64,000 nt of DNA from Deinococcus cellulosilyticus NBRC 106333 = KACC 11606 (lineage in GTDB: Bacteria > Deinococcota > Deinococci > Deinococcales > Deinococcaceae). The stretch is taken from contig NZ_BJXB01000002.1 in the NCBI RefSeq assembly GCF_007990775.1, positions 276,650 to 340,649 of the forward strand. The letters run 5' to 3'. Under the pieces are notes generated by a model. It was not told where the DNA came from. It searched no databases and saw only the letters and a program-made list of their open reading frames with translations. The translations under genes and the position numbers were made by a program. Positions 1 to 7,768 of this stretch are shown here, piece after piece. How positions within the stretch are numbered: the stretch's first letter is position 1; each line of letters begins with the position of its first letter.

Positions 1-80
1 CGTGAGCGGTTCGGGTCACCGGGCAGCAGCACAAATTCAGCCACCTGCCCGGGCTCTGCATGAAGATGAATTTCACCCAT
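1..80 (-). CDS. deoD: Purine-nucleoside phosphorylase, N-terminal fragment cut by the window edge
   Basis: Only the first 26 codons are in the window, read leftward from an ATG at 80. The peptide starts MGEIHLHAEPG and has LLPGDPNRS at residues 18-26. The LPGDPxR loop is the phosphate/nucleoside-binding signature of the PNP/uridine phosphorylase family, which splits nucleosides with phosphate into base and (deoxy)ribose-1-phosphate. A TATACT box lies 6 nt before the ATG with no Shine-Dalgarno, so the mRNA is probably leaderless. The N-terminus fits the DeoD type best; uridine phosphorylase cannot be excluded from this fragment. Confidence 0.8.
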   Translation of the reverse strand, partial: MGEIHLHAEPGQVAEFVLLPGDPNRS

Positions 81-86
81 GGCGGT

Positions 87-92
87 AGTATA
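87..92 (-). promoter_or_regulatory. -10 box of leaderless deoD promoter
   Basis: TATACT on the minus strand, 6 nt upstream of the deoD ATG, with no ribosome binding site between. Confidence 0.6.
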
Positions 93-106
93 ACCCACCA
101 GATGAG

Positions 107-179
107 AAGAACATCAGGGTTTGACACGAGAATGGGGTGGGCCAGCACCCCCTCCCTGCAATACACATTTGATGTTCTT
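107..179 (-). terminator. Nested inverted repeat after the LolD-type ATPase gene
   Basis: A 10-bp inverted repeat (AAGAACATCA at 107-116, TGATGTTCTT at 170-179) encloses a GC-rich hairpin (GGGGTG at 134-139, CACCCC at 146-151). The right arm overlaps the stop codon of the ATPase gene. It is probably a transcript end or 3' stabiliser; there is no long T run, so an intrinsic terminator is only a likely reading. Confidence 0.4.
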
Positions 180-828
180 AACTGACCAGAGCACCGTCCA
201 GCAGCCGCAAAATCCGGTCTGCCTTCTCAGCAAGCGGCTGATCGTGGGTGACCAGCAAAACCCCTGATCCCCGTTCACGGGCCAGTTCCAGCAGCAAACG
301 CATCACTTCCTGGGTGTTGTGCTGGTCGAGGTTTCCAGTGGGTTCATCGGCAAGAATCACTGATGGACGGTTGAGGACCGCACGAACCAGGGCCACCCGC
401 TGCCTCTCCCCTCCGGAAAGCTGAGAGGGATAGTGCTGCAGGCGGTGCGCCAGACCCACACGAGCAAGAAGCTCCAGGGCTTCCTCCTGATCGTGCCGTG
501 CCTGAATCCAGCTCGGGACCAGGGCATTGTGCAGCACCGTCAGGTCGCTGAGCAGGTAGTGCTGCTGGAAGACCAGACCAATGTGCTGGTTCCTCAGGCG
601 GTCCAGAGGGGCTCCCCTCAGGGTGCTGACCTGGGACCCTCCCCACATCACCTGTCCCTGGGTGGGGCGTTCGAGGCCTGCAAGCAGGTGCAGCAGTGTG
701 CTTTTTCCACTTCCGGAAGGTCCGGTCAGGGCAACAACTTCTCCGGGGTTCAGCTGTAAGCTGACCCCTTTTAAAACCTCGGTGGTCCCGAAGGTGTGGT
801 GGATTTCAACGGCTTGCAGCACAGACAC
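178..828 (-). CDS. LolD/MacB-type ABC transporter ATP-binding protein
   Basis: The 216-residue protein is a complete ABC ATPase: Walker A GPSGSGKST at 36-44, Q-loop Q88, signature LSGGERQ at 137-143, Walker B ILADE ending at E162, D-loop, and H-loop H195. The LSGGERQR signature followed by ADEPTGNLD is typical of the LolD/MacB/FtsE subfamily, which powers FtsX-type permeases for lipoprotein release or peptide export. The start is GTG at 828, 6 nt after a TAGGAT box. No permease is adjacent; the only FtsX-type permease in the window lies far away at 54873-56027, so a partnership is only conceivable. Confidence 0.85.
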   Translation of the reverse strand: MSVLQAVEIHHTFGTTEVLKGVSLQLNPGEVVALTGPSGSGKSTLLHLLAGLERPTQGQVMWGGSQVSTLRGAPLDRLRNQHIGLVFQQHYLLSDLTVLHNALVPSWIQARHDQEEALELLARVGLAHRLQHYPSQLSGGERQRVALVRAVLNRPSVILADEPTGNLDQHNTQEVMRLLLELARERGSGVLLVTHDQPLAEKADRILRLLDGALVS

Positions 829-834
829 CGCATC

Positions 835-840
835 ATCCTA
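835..840 (-). promoter_or_regulatory. -10 box of leaderless ATPase promoter
   Basis: TAGGAT on the minus strand, 6 nt before the GTG start of the LolD-type ATPase. Confidence 0.55.
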
Positions 841-975
841 GCATGCTGCAGGGAAAAAACCAGTCCAAATGGGCGAAAGTCTAATCAGGTGCTCTGTGAA
901 ACCATCCAATGTGATCGTTTAGGCATCTGTTCGAGCGATTGGGCACAAATTTACCCATTTTTGCCAGAAGGTGTT

Positions 976-981
976 TAGAAT
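976..981 (+). promoter_or_regulatory. -10 box of leaderless crp-like gene
   Basis: TAGAAT followed by 6 nt and the ATG at 988; no Shine-Dalgarno. Confidence 0.6.
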
Positions 982-987
982 AGGCTC

Positions 988-1689
988 ATGCAATCCAGCC
1001 AAGCCATCATGGACTTGCAAAACCAGACCCTTTTTGCTGACCTCCCCGAAGAGACCATCCAGCGCATTGCCCAGTCGGCGATCCTGCGCCATTACAGCGC
1101 CGGAAACGCCCTGTTCGATCAGGAGGAAAGCGGAGAAGCCCTTTACCTGATCGTCAGTGGTGAGATTGGCATTGAGCATTACGGAGCCCTCGGGCAGGAA
1201 CGGGTGATCAACCAGATGTACGCGCCGTGCATTGTGGGCGAGGTGGCGGTGCTGACCCACGTTCCACGCACGGCCACAGCACGCTGCCTCACTGCGGTGC
1301 GCTGCTATGTGATCTACCGGGACATCTTCAAGGAACTGAGTCGCAAGTATCCGCAAATCTTATGGAACCTCGCCAGCATTCTCGCAGAGCGCCTCACCCA
1401 GACCAACCGGGACCTCACCATGCGCACCTTTGCCAACGCCGAGACGTGGATTGCCTACACCCTGCACTCCATGTTCGAGGAGCGTCACCGCAAGAACGTG
1501 CCCAAACACAACGAGCTTCCGGTCACGCACGCGGATCTGGCAAGGCGCAGCGGAAACAGCCGTGAAACCATCACCCGAACCCTCAAGAAACTCGAAGAGG
1601 TCGGCGTGGTGAAGACCCACCCCCGCATGATCAAGATCCTCAACGCAGAGGAACTTGAAGCCCTCGCCAACGACCTGGGCGACTTCTAA
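988..1689 (+). CDS. Crp/Fnr-family transcriptional regulator
   Basis: The 233-residue protein has an N-terminal cyclic-nucleotide-binding-type beta-roll (about residues 15-130, with the glycine-rich GEALYLIVSGEIGI turn) and a C-terminal winged helix-turn-helix (about 170-225). The recognition-helix segment RRSGNSRETITRTLKKLE is the standard Crp form. It therefore binds DNA as a dimer. Whether cAMP is the ligand cannot be told: the usual phosphate-binding Arg-Ser/Thr pair of the cNMP pocket is not obvious, while RTATARCLTAVRCYVI follows the beta-roll as in many Crp relatives. No cysteine cluster for an Fnr-type 4Fe-4S centre is seen. It converges on queG with a 4-bp overlap of stop codons. Leaderless start at 988. 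Confidence 0.85.
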   Translation: MQSSQAIMDLQNQTLFADLPEETIQRIAQSAILRHYSAGNALFDQEESGEALYLIVSGEIGIEHYGALGQERVINQMYAPCIVGEVAVLTHVPRTATARCLTAVRCYVIYRDIFKELSRKYPQILWNLASILAERLTQTNRDLTMRTFANAETWIAYTLHSMFEERHRKNVPKHNELPVTHADLARRSGNSRETITRTLKKLEEVGVVKTHPRMIKILNAEELEALANDLGDF

Positions 1690-2792
1690 ATTTTTGCAAG
1701 CTGTCTGCTGGCCTCCTGCCTGACCTCTTCCTGGGGATCTTGCAGGAGGTTTTCGATTGCAGAAAGGGACTGTTTTTCTTCAAATTGTCCAAGGGCCCAC
1801 GCAGCAGAGGCCCTCACCTCCCAGGCTTCATCCTGCGCTCCTTTGAGGACCAGAGCAAGGTGCAGTGGGTCCCTCAGGTTGCCCAGTACCATCAGGGCAT
1901 TGCGGGCCATACCCTTGCGTCTGGGTCTGGAAAAAGCCGTGTGGGCAAACCTGCGGTCAAAATCCCGGTTGGACCCCTCAAAAAACACCGAAAGGTCGGG
2001 ATGGGCCAGTTCTGGATTGGGAATGAGGTTTCGTGAAACGGCACCGGCCTTGATGCTCCAGGGGCAGACCTCCAGGCAATGGTCACACCCAAAAAGCCAG
2101 GACCCCATTCCTGAACGAAACTCCTGGGGGATGGGTCCCCGGTGTTCAATGGTCAGATAAGAGATGCACCGTCTGGAATCAATCACCCGTCCCTCCTGAA
2201 TGGCCGAGGTGGGGCAGGCATTGACACAGGCCTGACAGCGTCCACAGCGGTCCACATGTCTCCCCTGCTCTTCCATTTCCAGATCGGTCAGCAGAACCGC
2301 AAGGGTCACAAAGGCCCCGAGTTTCTGGGAGATCATCATGCCACTTTTGCCCTGCCACCCGAGAAAAGCCCTGGATGACAGTTCCCTTTCCATGATGGGG
2401 GCATAATCCACACACCCCCTGCTGCGAACGCCAAGCTGGGTTGCTGTTTCTTCCAGGTCTCTGAGCAGGGGTTCAATCTGGCCGTGGTAATCAGGGGTCC
2501 AGGCGTAACGGGCCACCCGCCCGACCCGCACCCCTCCTGCAGGAACCTCCAGATCAGGAAAAGCATGGGAGATGCCCAGCACCAGCACACTTCTGGCTCC
2601 GGAGAGGGTGGTGGTCAGGTCATTTCTGCGCACAAGTTGCCGCTCCAGATAATCCATCCCAGCATGGAATCCCTTTTCCAGCCACTGCTGGTAACGGGTG
2701 GTGGCCTCTGGAGGGGTGGTGGCCACAGCCCACCCGGCCACATCAAATCCAAGTTCCAGTGCTTTTTCCAGAAGGAGGTCCTGCCTGTTCAC
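1686..2792 (-). CDS. queG: Epoxyqueuosine reductase QueG
   Basis: This cobalamin-dependent iron-sulfur protein reduces epoxyqueuosine to queuosine at the wobble base of GUN-anticodon tRNAs. The 368-residue protein has the N-terminal domain ending in RGCVDYAP (D129 matches the proposed catalytic Asp), a ferredoxin-like module CGRCQACVNACP (C183, C186, C189, C193) and a second cluster with C209, C236, C239, C243 (CDHCLEVCP). HEAT-like helices follow (about 285-368), as in full-length QueG. The GTG start at 2792 lies 7 nt after TATCCT, so it is leaderless. The other queuosine genes are not in this window. Confidence 0.95.
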   Translation of the reverse strand: MNRQDLLLEKALELGFDVAGWAVATTPPEATTRYQQWLEKGFHAGMDYLERQLVRRNDLTTTLSGARSVLVLGISHAFPDLEVPAGGVRVGRVARYAWTPDYHGQIEPLLRDLEETATQLGVRSRGCVDYAPIMERELSSRAFLGWQGKSGMMISQKLGAFVTLAVLLTDLEMEEQGRHVDRCGRCQACVNACPTSAIQEGRVIDSRRCISYLTIEHRGPIPQEFRSGMGSWLFGCDHCLEVCPWSIKAGAVSRNLIPNPELAHPDLSVFFEGSNRDFDRRFAHTAFSRPRRKGMARNALMVLGNLRDPLHLALVLKGAQDEAWEVRASAAWALGQFEEKQSLSAIENLLQDPQEEVRQEASRQLAKI

Positions 2793-2799
2793 GGAAAAC

Positions 2800-2805
2800 A
2801 GGATA
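2800..2805 (-). promoter_or_regulatory. -10 box of leaderless queG promoter
   Basis: TATCCT on the minus strand, 7 nt before the GTG start of queG. Confidence 0.55.
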
Positions 2806-2839
2806 CAGGAATGGGGTTGTGCGGGGGTTAGAAGGTTTT

Positions 2840-2862
2840 GCCGAGAACCGAGTGCCGAGAGC
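2840..2862. repeat. Imperfect tandem repeat, 7-nt period
   Basis: Units GCCGAGA, ACCGAGT, GCCGAGA plus GC, lying between the queG promoter and aroH. It is one of several intergenic repeats in this window with the same 7-nt period but different unit sequences. Confidence 0.55.
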
Positions 2863-2944
2863 GCAAGATGCTGAAGCCAAAGCTTGATGTCACGTGGCTG
2901 ATGGCTTCTTTAGACACCTCCGACGCCGTGCGAAGTTTCAATGT

Positions 2945-2950
2945 TACAAT
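2945..2950 (+). promoter_or_regulatory. -10 box of leaderless aroH promoter
   Basis: TACAAT, 6 nt before the ATG at 2957. It fixes the aroH start; longer readings of the frame would begin upstream of the promoter. Confidence 0.65.
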
Positions 2951-2956
2951 CACCCC

Positions 2957-3322
2957 ATGATGCGCGGGATTCGCGGTGCCACCACCGTCACTGAAAACAC
3001 CTCTGAAGCCATTCACGAAGCCACAACCGAGCTGCTGCAAAAAATGCTGGACAGCAACGATGTGGAATTTGAAAACATCTGCTCCATCATCTTCACCGTC
3101 ACGCCAGACATCAACGCTGCCTTTCCAGCAGAAGCTGCACGGGCCATTGGCATGACCACTGTTCCCCTGTTGAACGCACTGGAAATTCCGGTTCCTGGAC
3201 GCCTGCAGAAGGCCATCCGTGTGATGATGCACGTGGAAACCCAGAAAAAGCAGGCAGAAGTCAAACACATCTACCTGCGTGAAGCTGTGGTGCTGCGCCC
3301 TGACATTGCCAGCGCACAGTAA
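2957..3322 (+). CDS. aroH: Monofunctional chorismate mutase, AroH type
   Basis: It converts chorismate to prephenate at the branch to phenylalanine and tyrosine. The 121-residue protein matches the small trimeric AroH family (about 120-130 residues), with MRGIRGATTV at the N-terminus. The catalytic residues by alignment to the Bacillus enzyme are R6, E76 (ALEIPVPG), R88 (IRVMMH) and Y106 (IYLREA). Start chosen at 2957 because the TACAAT box ends 6 nt upstream and the family N-terminus begins here. It stands alone with its own terminator. Confidence 0.95.
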   Translation: MMRGIRGATTVTENTSEAIHEATTELLQKMLDSNDVEFENICSIIFTVTPDINAAFPAEAARAIGMTTVPLLNALEIPVPGRLQKAIRVMMHVETQKKQAEVKHIYLREAVVLRPDIASAQ

Positions 3323-3335
3323 AAGCAGCGTTTAA

Positions 3336-3363
3336 ATGCCCCACTCCAGCTGGAGTGGGGCAT
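3336..3363 (+). terminator. Terminator after aroH
   Basis: A perfect 28-bp palindrome with arms ATGCCCCACTCCAG and its complement, 13 nt after the aroH stop, followed by CTTGGTTTT. In a transcript it would form a strong GC hairpin followed by a U-rich stretch. Confidence 0.7.
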
Positions 3364-3436
3364 CTTGGTTTTCGTGGGCCTGTTGGCCAGGGGTCTGACC
3401 CTCAGCACCCAGTAACGCCCATCTCAGGTCCAGCTC

Positions 3437-4090
3437 TCAAACCCCTGCAGCAAACCGCTTCAACGCCTGCCTGTCGGTCAGGGGTTTGCCGTGCCCAAAA
3501 ACCACCAGTGCAGGGTCCAGGGAGGCCAGGAGTCGGATGCTTTCTCTGCTCTGCTGCCGGTTGACGGTGTATTCGTCGGGCATTTCGTGCAGGCCAGGGC
3601 GCAGGGTGAAGGGGTTGAGGTTGCTGAGAACATCGCCTGCCACTGCAATCCCGTCTTTTTCCCGGAAGAAAATCACCGAGCCTGGTGTGTGCCCTGGTGC
3701 GTGTATGACCCTGAATCCAGCCACCTCATCTCCTTCCCTGAGGGGTCTGGACACCGGGTGAGGGCGTCCCATCCAGGTTTTTTCCTGCACCCGGATGATC
3801 CAGCTTCTGGGGATCATGGGTTTTTTGCCTTCCATGACTTCCTGGTCTGCTTCATGGCAGGCCAGAGGAAGATTCAGCTGTTCGCAGAGGTGTTTTGCGG
3901 CCCCCTGGTGGTCGGGGTGCACGTGGGTCAGGGCCACCATGTCAGGCTTGTGGCCTTTCAGCTGGCGGATCAGGCGGACTGCGTCCCACTTGGTGGCGGT
4001 GTCAATCAGGACGTTTCCCATCAGGTAGGTGTTGATGGTGAAACTGGGAAAACTGGGGAGCAGGTGCAGGTCTTCAGCGATTTTGATCAT
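3437..4090 (-). CDS. MBL-fold metallo-hydrolase
   Basis: The 217-residue metallo-beta-lactamase-fold protein has the THVHPDH motif (H56, H58, D60, H61), HAPGHTPGS for the third metal histidine, an Asp in AVAGDVL and FGHGKPL near the C-terminus. These are dinuclear metal ligands of a hydrolase; the substrate (thioester, lactone, beta-lactam or other) cannot be told. The start is ATG at 4090 with GGAGG 6 nt upstream, overlapping the end of the TetR gene by 17 nt, so the two are co-transcribed and probably coupled. Its expression is likely controlled by that repressor. Confidence 0.85.
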   Translation of the reverse strand: MIKIAEDLHLLPSFPSFTINTYLMGNVLIDTATKWDAVRLIRQLKGHKPDMVALTHVHPDHQGAAKHLCEQLNLPLACHEADQEVMEGKKPMIPRSWIIRVQEKTWMGRPHPVSRPLREGDEVAGFRVIHAPGHTPGSVIFFREKDGIAVAGDVLSNLNPFTLRPGLHEMPDEYTVNRQQSRESIRLLASLDPALVVFGHGKPLTDRQALKRFAAGV

Positions 4091-4649
4091 GTTGGGCCTC
4101 CAACAGGGCAATGAGCGCACCTGATGTGGTGTGCAAGGGTTCCAGGCTTTTGTGGACTCGGCACAGCATGAGGGCACCTTCCAGGCTGGAAAGCAGGAGG
4201 GGAGAAAGGTGCTCAGGGAGGCCATGGGCCCTGAGTGCCCCAGCAATGCCCTCCTGCCAGTTTTGAAACACCTGATGGCAGGCCTCCTGCAGGGTGGTTT
4301 GTTCGGGCTGGAGGGTTGCAGCAACACTGGCAATGGGACATCCCTGGGTGTAGTTGCTGGAGACCAGCAGGTGTTCAAAGTGGGTCAGGATGGCTCTGAA
4401 TCCTCCGATCAGGCCGTGTTCCTGCAGGGTCTGGGCAATCAGCAGGCTGTACCTCTGTCCAACCTGGTGCAGGGCATCTGCAGCAAGTTGCTCTTTGCCC
4501 TCCGGGAAGTAGTAATAGAGGGAACCTTTTGGGGCCTGACTGGTCTGGAGGATCTGATCAAGACCTGTGGCTGCGTAGCCCTGTTGTTGCAGCAGGAGTG
4601 CAGTGGTGTCCATCAGTTTCTGTTTTGCATCGGATTTGCGGGGGGACAT
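4074..4649 (-). CDS. TetR/AcrR-family repressor (LmrA/YxaF-like)
   Basis: The 191-residue protein has an N-terminal helix-turn-helix (residues about 8-55, with ATGLDQILQTSQAPKGSLYYYF, the TetR recognition region) and a helical C-terminal ligand domain resembling the LmrA/YxaF group (GCPIASVAATLQ). It heads a two-gene operon with the MBL-fold hydrolase. The promoter spacer holds a CGATCG-centred palindrome, consistent with autorepression. The TATAAT box ends 6 nt before the ATG at 4649, so the mRNA is leaderless. Confidence 0.85.
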   Translation of the reverse strand: MSPRKSDAKQKLMDTTALLLQQQGYAATGLDQILQTSQAPKGSLYYYFPEGKEQLAADALHQVGQRYSLLIAQTLQEHGLIGGFRAILTHFEHLLVSSNYTQGCPIASVAATLQPEQTTLQEACHQVFQNWQEGIAGALRAHGLPEHLSPLLLSSLEGALMLCRVHKSLEPLHTTSGALIALLEAQHDQNR

Positions 4650-4655
4650 GTTTTT

Positions 4656-4683
4656 ATTATAGCGATCGGTCTATATAAATCAA
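4656..4683 (-). promoter_or_regulatory. Promoter with embedded TetR-type operator
   Basis: On the minus strand TTGATT (4678-4683), a 16-bp spacer and TATAAT (4656-4661) form a sigma70-type promoter for the tetR gene. An imperfect palindrome at 4659-4674 (ATAG-CGATCG-GTCTAT) sits in the spacer and overlaps the -10. This placement suits a repressor that blocks polymerase; binding by the adjacent TetR protein is inferred. Confidence 0.65.
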
Positions 4684-4726
4684 GCGGATTCCCACCCATC
4701 TTCCAGACTCCCAAAAACGGCTCGGA

Positions 4727-4732
4727 TAAACT
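4727..4732 (+). promoter_or_regulatory. -10 box of leaderless thioredoxin-domain gene
   Basis: TAAACT, 6 nt before the ATG at 4739. Confidence 0.5.
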
Positions 4733-4738
4733 GGCCCC

Positions 4739-6790
4739 ATGACCAACCGATTGAGCCTGGAAACCAGCCCTTATTTGAAACAACACGAAAACAACCCTGT
4801 AGACTGGTACCCCTGGGGCGAAGTAGCCTTCGAGAAAGCCCGCCAGGAAGACCGCCCGATTCTGCTGAGCATTGGGTACTCCACCTGCCACTGGTGCCAT
4901 GTGATGGCCCACGAATCCTTTGAAAACGAAGAAATTGCTGCCCTGATGAACCAGTGGTTTGTCCCCATCAAGGTGGACCGTGAAGAGCGCCCGGATGTGG
5001 ACGCCATTTACATGAGCGCAGTGCAGGCCATGACCGGATCGGGGGGGTGGCCCATGACCGTTTTTCTGACCCCCGACCTGCAACCCTTTTATGGAGGCAC
5101 CTATTACCCTCCTGAAGATGCCTACGGACGCATGGGTTTTCGCAGGCTTCTGCATGCCATTCAGAATGCCTGGAGCACCAAACGGGATGAGGTTTTGACC
5201 AGTGCCCAGTCCCTGACAGACCACATCCGTTCTTCAAGCGTGCGGGAGGCCCGCAACAACGACCTGTCCCCTGAACATGCAGAAGTCACCATTGAAAACC
5301 TGCGCATGCGTTTCGACACCCAGTACGGCGGGTTTGGAGAAGCACCCAAATTTCCTGGCCCGACCACCCTGGAATTTCTCTTGATGCATGCCCACAGAAC
5401 CGGAAACCCAAAAGCCCTGGAGATGGTCACTTACACCCTGGAGCAGATGGCAAGAGGTGGCATTTTTGATCAACTGGGCGGAGGTTTCGCCCGCTACAGC
5501 GTGGACAGTGAATGGCTGGTCCCGCACTTTGAAAAAATGCTGTACGACAATGCGCAACTGGCGCGTGTCTACCTGCATGCTTACCAGATCACCGGGTCTC
5601 CCCTGTTCCGGGAGATCACCGAGCGCACCCTCGATTACCTGATCCGGGAGATGCTGTCTCCCGAGGGTGGTTTCTACAGTGCACAGGACGCCGATCAGGA
5701 AGGCATTGAGGGCAAGTTTTTTGTCTGGACCCCTCAGGAGTTCGACGAGGTGCTGGGCCAGGACAGCGAGATGCTCAAATTGCATTACGGGGTGACCCCT
5801 TATGGCAATTTCGAGGACCCCCACCACAGGGAGTTCGGGCGCAGAAATGTCCTCTCGGTGAAACGCAGGCTGGAAGACCTCGCAGAGGACTTCAATGTGA
5901 GCATTGAAGTGGTGCAGGACAAGGTGCTGCAGGCCAGACAGAAACTCTTCGAGGCCCGGGAACAGCGGGTCAAACCAGGCACAGATGACAAGGTCCTGAC
6001 CTCCTGGAATGGTCTGGCCCTCGCAGCCTTTGCAGAAGCAGGACGGGTTCTGAACCGGCAAGATTACCTTGAAGTGGCCATCCGCAATGCGAAGTTTGTC
6101 CAGCAAAACCTGTGGATGTCAGACACCCTGCTTCACACGTACAAAGACGGGCAGGCCAGAATCTCGGGCCTTCTGGAGGACCATGCCCTTTATGCTCTGG
6201 GCCTGATCGAACTCTTCAAAGCCACAGGAGAACCTGAGCACCTGCAAATCGCCCAGAAACTCTGGAGCACCGTGAAATCGGAGTACTGGGACAGTGAATC
6301 TGCTGCCTTCTACAGCACCCCTGCCACCCAGAGTGACCTGATCACCCGCAGACAGGAGTTTTTCGATGCTGCTGTGATCAGCGACAACGCCGCCTCGACC
6401 CTTCTTGCCCTGTGGATGGACCGTTACTTTCAGGACACGGAAGCACAACAGATCGCAGAACGTGTGGTCTCCAGCAGCCTCGGGCAGATGCGCTCTTACG
6501 CCTCTGGCTTTGGGGGGATGTGGCAGGCTTTCGAGTTCCTGCAGGCAAAACACACCGAGGTGGTGGTGATGGGCTCTGCCGAACAGCGCAAACCCCTTGA
6601 AACGGTGCTGGCAGAATTCTACCTTCCCACCACAGCCCTCTCCCCTGCAGCTTCAGAATGGGGCCTGCCTGCACTGGAAGGCAGACTGGCCGAAGGGGTG
6701 GCTTATGTCTGTGAGAATTTCGCCTGCCAGTTGCCTGCCAGAGATCCTGACACCCTGAGGACCCAGTTGCAAAAGGTGCAGCAGCACTGA
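4739..6790 (+). CDS. Thioredoxin domain-containing protein, YyaL/SSP411 family
   Basis: The 683-residue protein has an N-terminal thioredoxin-like domain beginning NRLSLETSPYLKQHENNPVDWYPWG, with a C50-H-W-C53 redox pair, followed by an (alpha/alpha)6-barrel region resembling N-acylglucosamine 2-epimerases and glycosidases (for example GGFYSAQDADQEG and LTSWNGLALAAFAEAG). This is the full-length DUF255/SSP411 architecture. The cellular function of the family is not established; a redox or carbohydrate role is speculation. It has its own leaderless promoter and is followed by a terminator shared with the convergent bioB operon. Confidence 0.9.
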   Translation: MTNRLSLETSPYLKQHENNPVDWYPWGEVAFEKARQEDRPILLSIGYSTCHWCHVMAHESFENEEIAALMNQWFVPIKVDREERPDVDAIYMSAVQAMTGSGGWPMTVFLTPDLQPFYGGTYYPPEDAYGRMGFRRLLHAIQNAWSTKRDEVLTSAQSLTDHIRSSSVREARNNDLSPEHAEVTIENLRMRFDTQYGGFGEAPKFPGPTTLEFLLMHAHRTGNPKALEMVTYTLEQMARGGIFDQLGGGFARYSVDSEWLVPHFEKMLYDNAQLARVYLHAYQITGSPLFREITERTLDYLIREMLSPEGGFYSAQDADQEGIEGKFFVWTPQEFDEVLGQDSEMLKLHYGVTPYGNFEDPHHREFGRRNVLSVKRRLEDLAEDFNVSIEVVQDKVLQARQKLFEAREQRVKPGTDDKVLTSWNGLALAAFAEAGRVLNRQDYLEVAIRNAKFVQQNLWMSDTLLHTYKDGQARISGLLEDHALYALGLIELFKATGEPEHLQIAQKLWSTVKSEYWDSESAAFYSTPATQSDLITRRQEFFDAAVISDNAASTLLALWMDRYFQDTEAQQIAERVVSSSLGQMRSYASGFGGMWQAFEFLQAKHTEVVVMGSAEQRKPLETVLAEFYLPTTALSPAASEWGLPALEGRLAEGVAYVCENFACQLPARDPDTLRTQLQKVQQH

Positions 6791-6795
6791 AAAAG

Positions 6796-6826
6796 AAAGG
6801 CCACCTTGAGAACGGGGGGCCTTTTT
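6796..6826 (+). terminator. Terminator between the thioredoxin-domain gene and bioB
   Basis: AAAGGCC (6796-6802) pairs with GGCCTTT (6818-6824), followed by a T run. The A-rich left flank would give a U tract on the other strand, so it may serve both convergent genes. Confidence 0.6.
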
Positions 6827-6838
6827 CTGCACGGTCCC

Positions 6839-7768
6839 TCAAACCAGGGTCAGGTTTAATTTCTCCAGCATCAGGTGGTCCTGGTGCAGGTCCGGGTTTG
6901 GAGCGGTGAGGAGTTTTTCACCCAGAAAAATGGAATTGGCCCCAGCCATGAAACACCACGCCTGCACAGGCTCGCCCATGCCTTCTCGGCCTGCAGAGAG
7001 GCGCACGAAGCTCGTGGGCATCAGGATGCGCGCCACGGCAACCGTGCGAACCACTTCGGACCAGTCCAGAGCCCTGGAACCTTCCAGAGGGGTGCCTGGA
7101 GTGGCAATCAGGTGGTTGATCGGGACGGATTCCGGAGCGGGATTGAGCAGGGACAATTCCAGCAGAAAACGTGCCCGCTGTTCACGGTTTTCTCCCAGGC
7201 CCAGAATGCCTCCACAGCAGACTTTCATGCCTGCCTCCCGCACGTGATGCAGGGTGTTCAGGCGGTCCTGGTAGGTGCGGGTGGTGATGATCTCGCCATA
7301 GTGGTCGCTGGAAGTGTCGAGGTTGTGGTTGTAGTAGTCCAGTCCTGCTTCACCAAGGGTGTGGGCTTGCTGGTCATCCAGGAGGCCCAGGGTGGCGCAG
7401 GTTTCGAGACCCAGGGCCTTGACCTCCCGCACCATTTCAGCCACCTGCTCCAGATCTTTGCCTTTGGGGGAACGCCATGCCGCTCCCATGCAGAAACGGC
7501 TCGCCCCCTGGCTTTTCGCATGGCGGGCAGCATCAAGCACGGCATCGATGTCCAGCAGTTTCTGGGACTTCACCCCTGTGTCATAGTGGGCAGACTGGGG
7601 GCAGTAAGCACAATCCTCAGGGCAACCCCCGGTCTTGATGGACAGGAGGGTGGAGGCCTGAATCTCCCCTGCCCTGAAATGCTGGCGGTGCACCTGGTGG
7701 GCCTGATGCACCAGATCCAGAAAGGGCATCTGGAAGAGGTCCAGCACCCTTTGCAGATCCTGGCTCAT
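6839..7768 (-). CDS. bioB: Biotin synthase BioB
   Basis: This radical-SAM enzyme inserts sulfur into dethiobiotin. The 309-residue protein has the GGCPEDCAYC motif (C49, C53, C56) that binds the 4Fe-4S/SAM centre, conserved cysteines in LETCATLG and MKVCCGGILG for the auxiliary cluster, YNHNLDTS, and a C-terminal RLSAGREGM that carries the cluster-ligand arginine. Length is normal for BioB. The ATG overlaps the stop of the upstream solute-binding protein gene by 4 nt (ATGA), so it is translationally coupled to it; no other biotin genes are near. Confidence 0.96.
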   Translation of the reverse strand: MSQDLQRVLDLFQMPFLDLVHQAHQVHRQHFRAGEIQASTLLSIKTGGCPEDCAYCPQSAHYDTGVKSQKLLDIDAVLDAARHAKSQGASRFCMGAAWRSPKGKDLEQVAEMVREVKALGLETCATLGLLDDQQAHTLGEAGLDYYNHNLDTSSDHYGEIITTRTYQDRLNTLHHVREAGMKVCCGGILGLGENREQRARFLLELSLLNPAPESVPINHLIATPGTPLEGSRALDWSEVVRTVAVARILMPTSFVRLSAGREGMGEPVQAWCFMAGANSIFLGEKLLTAPNPDLHQDHLMLEKLNLTLV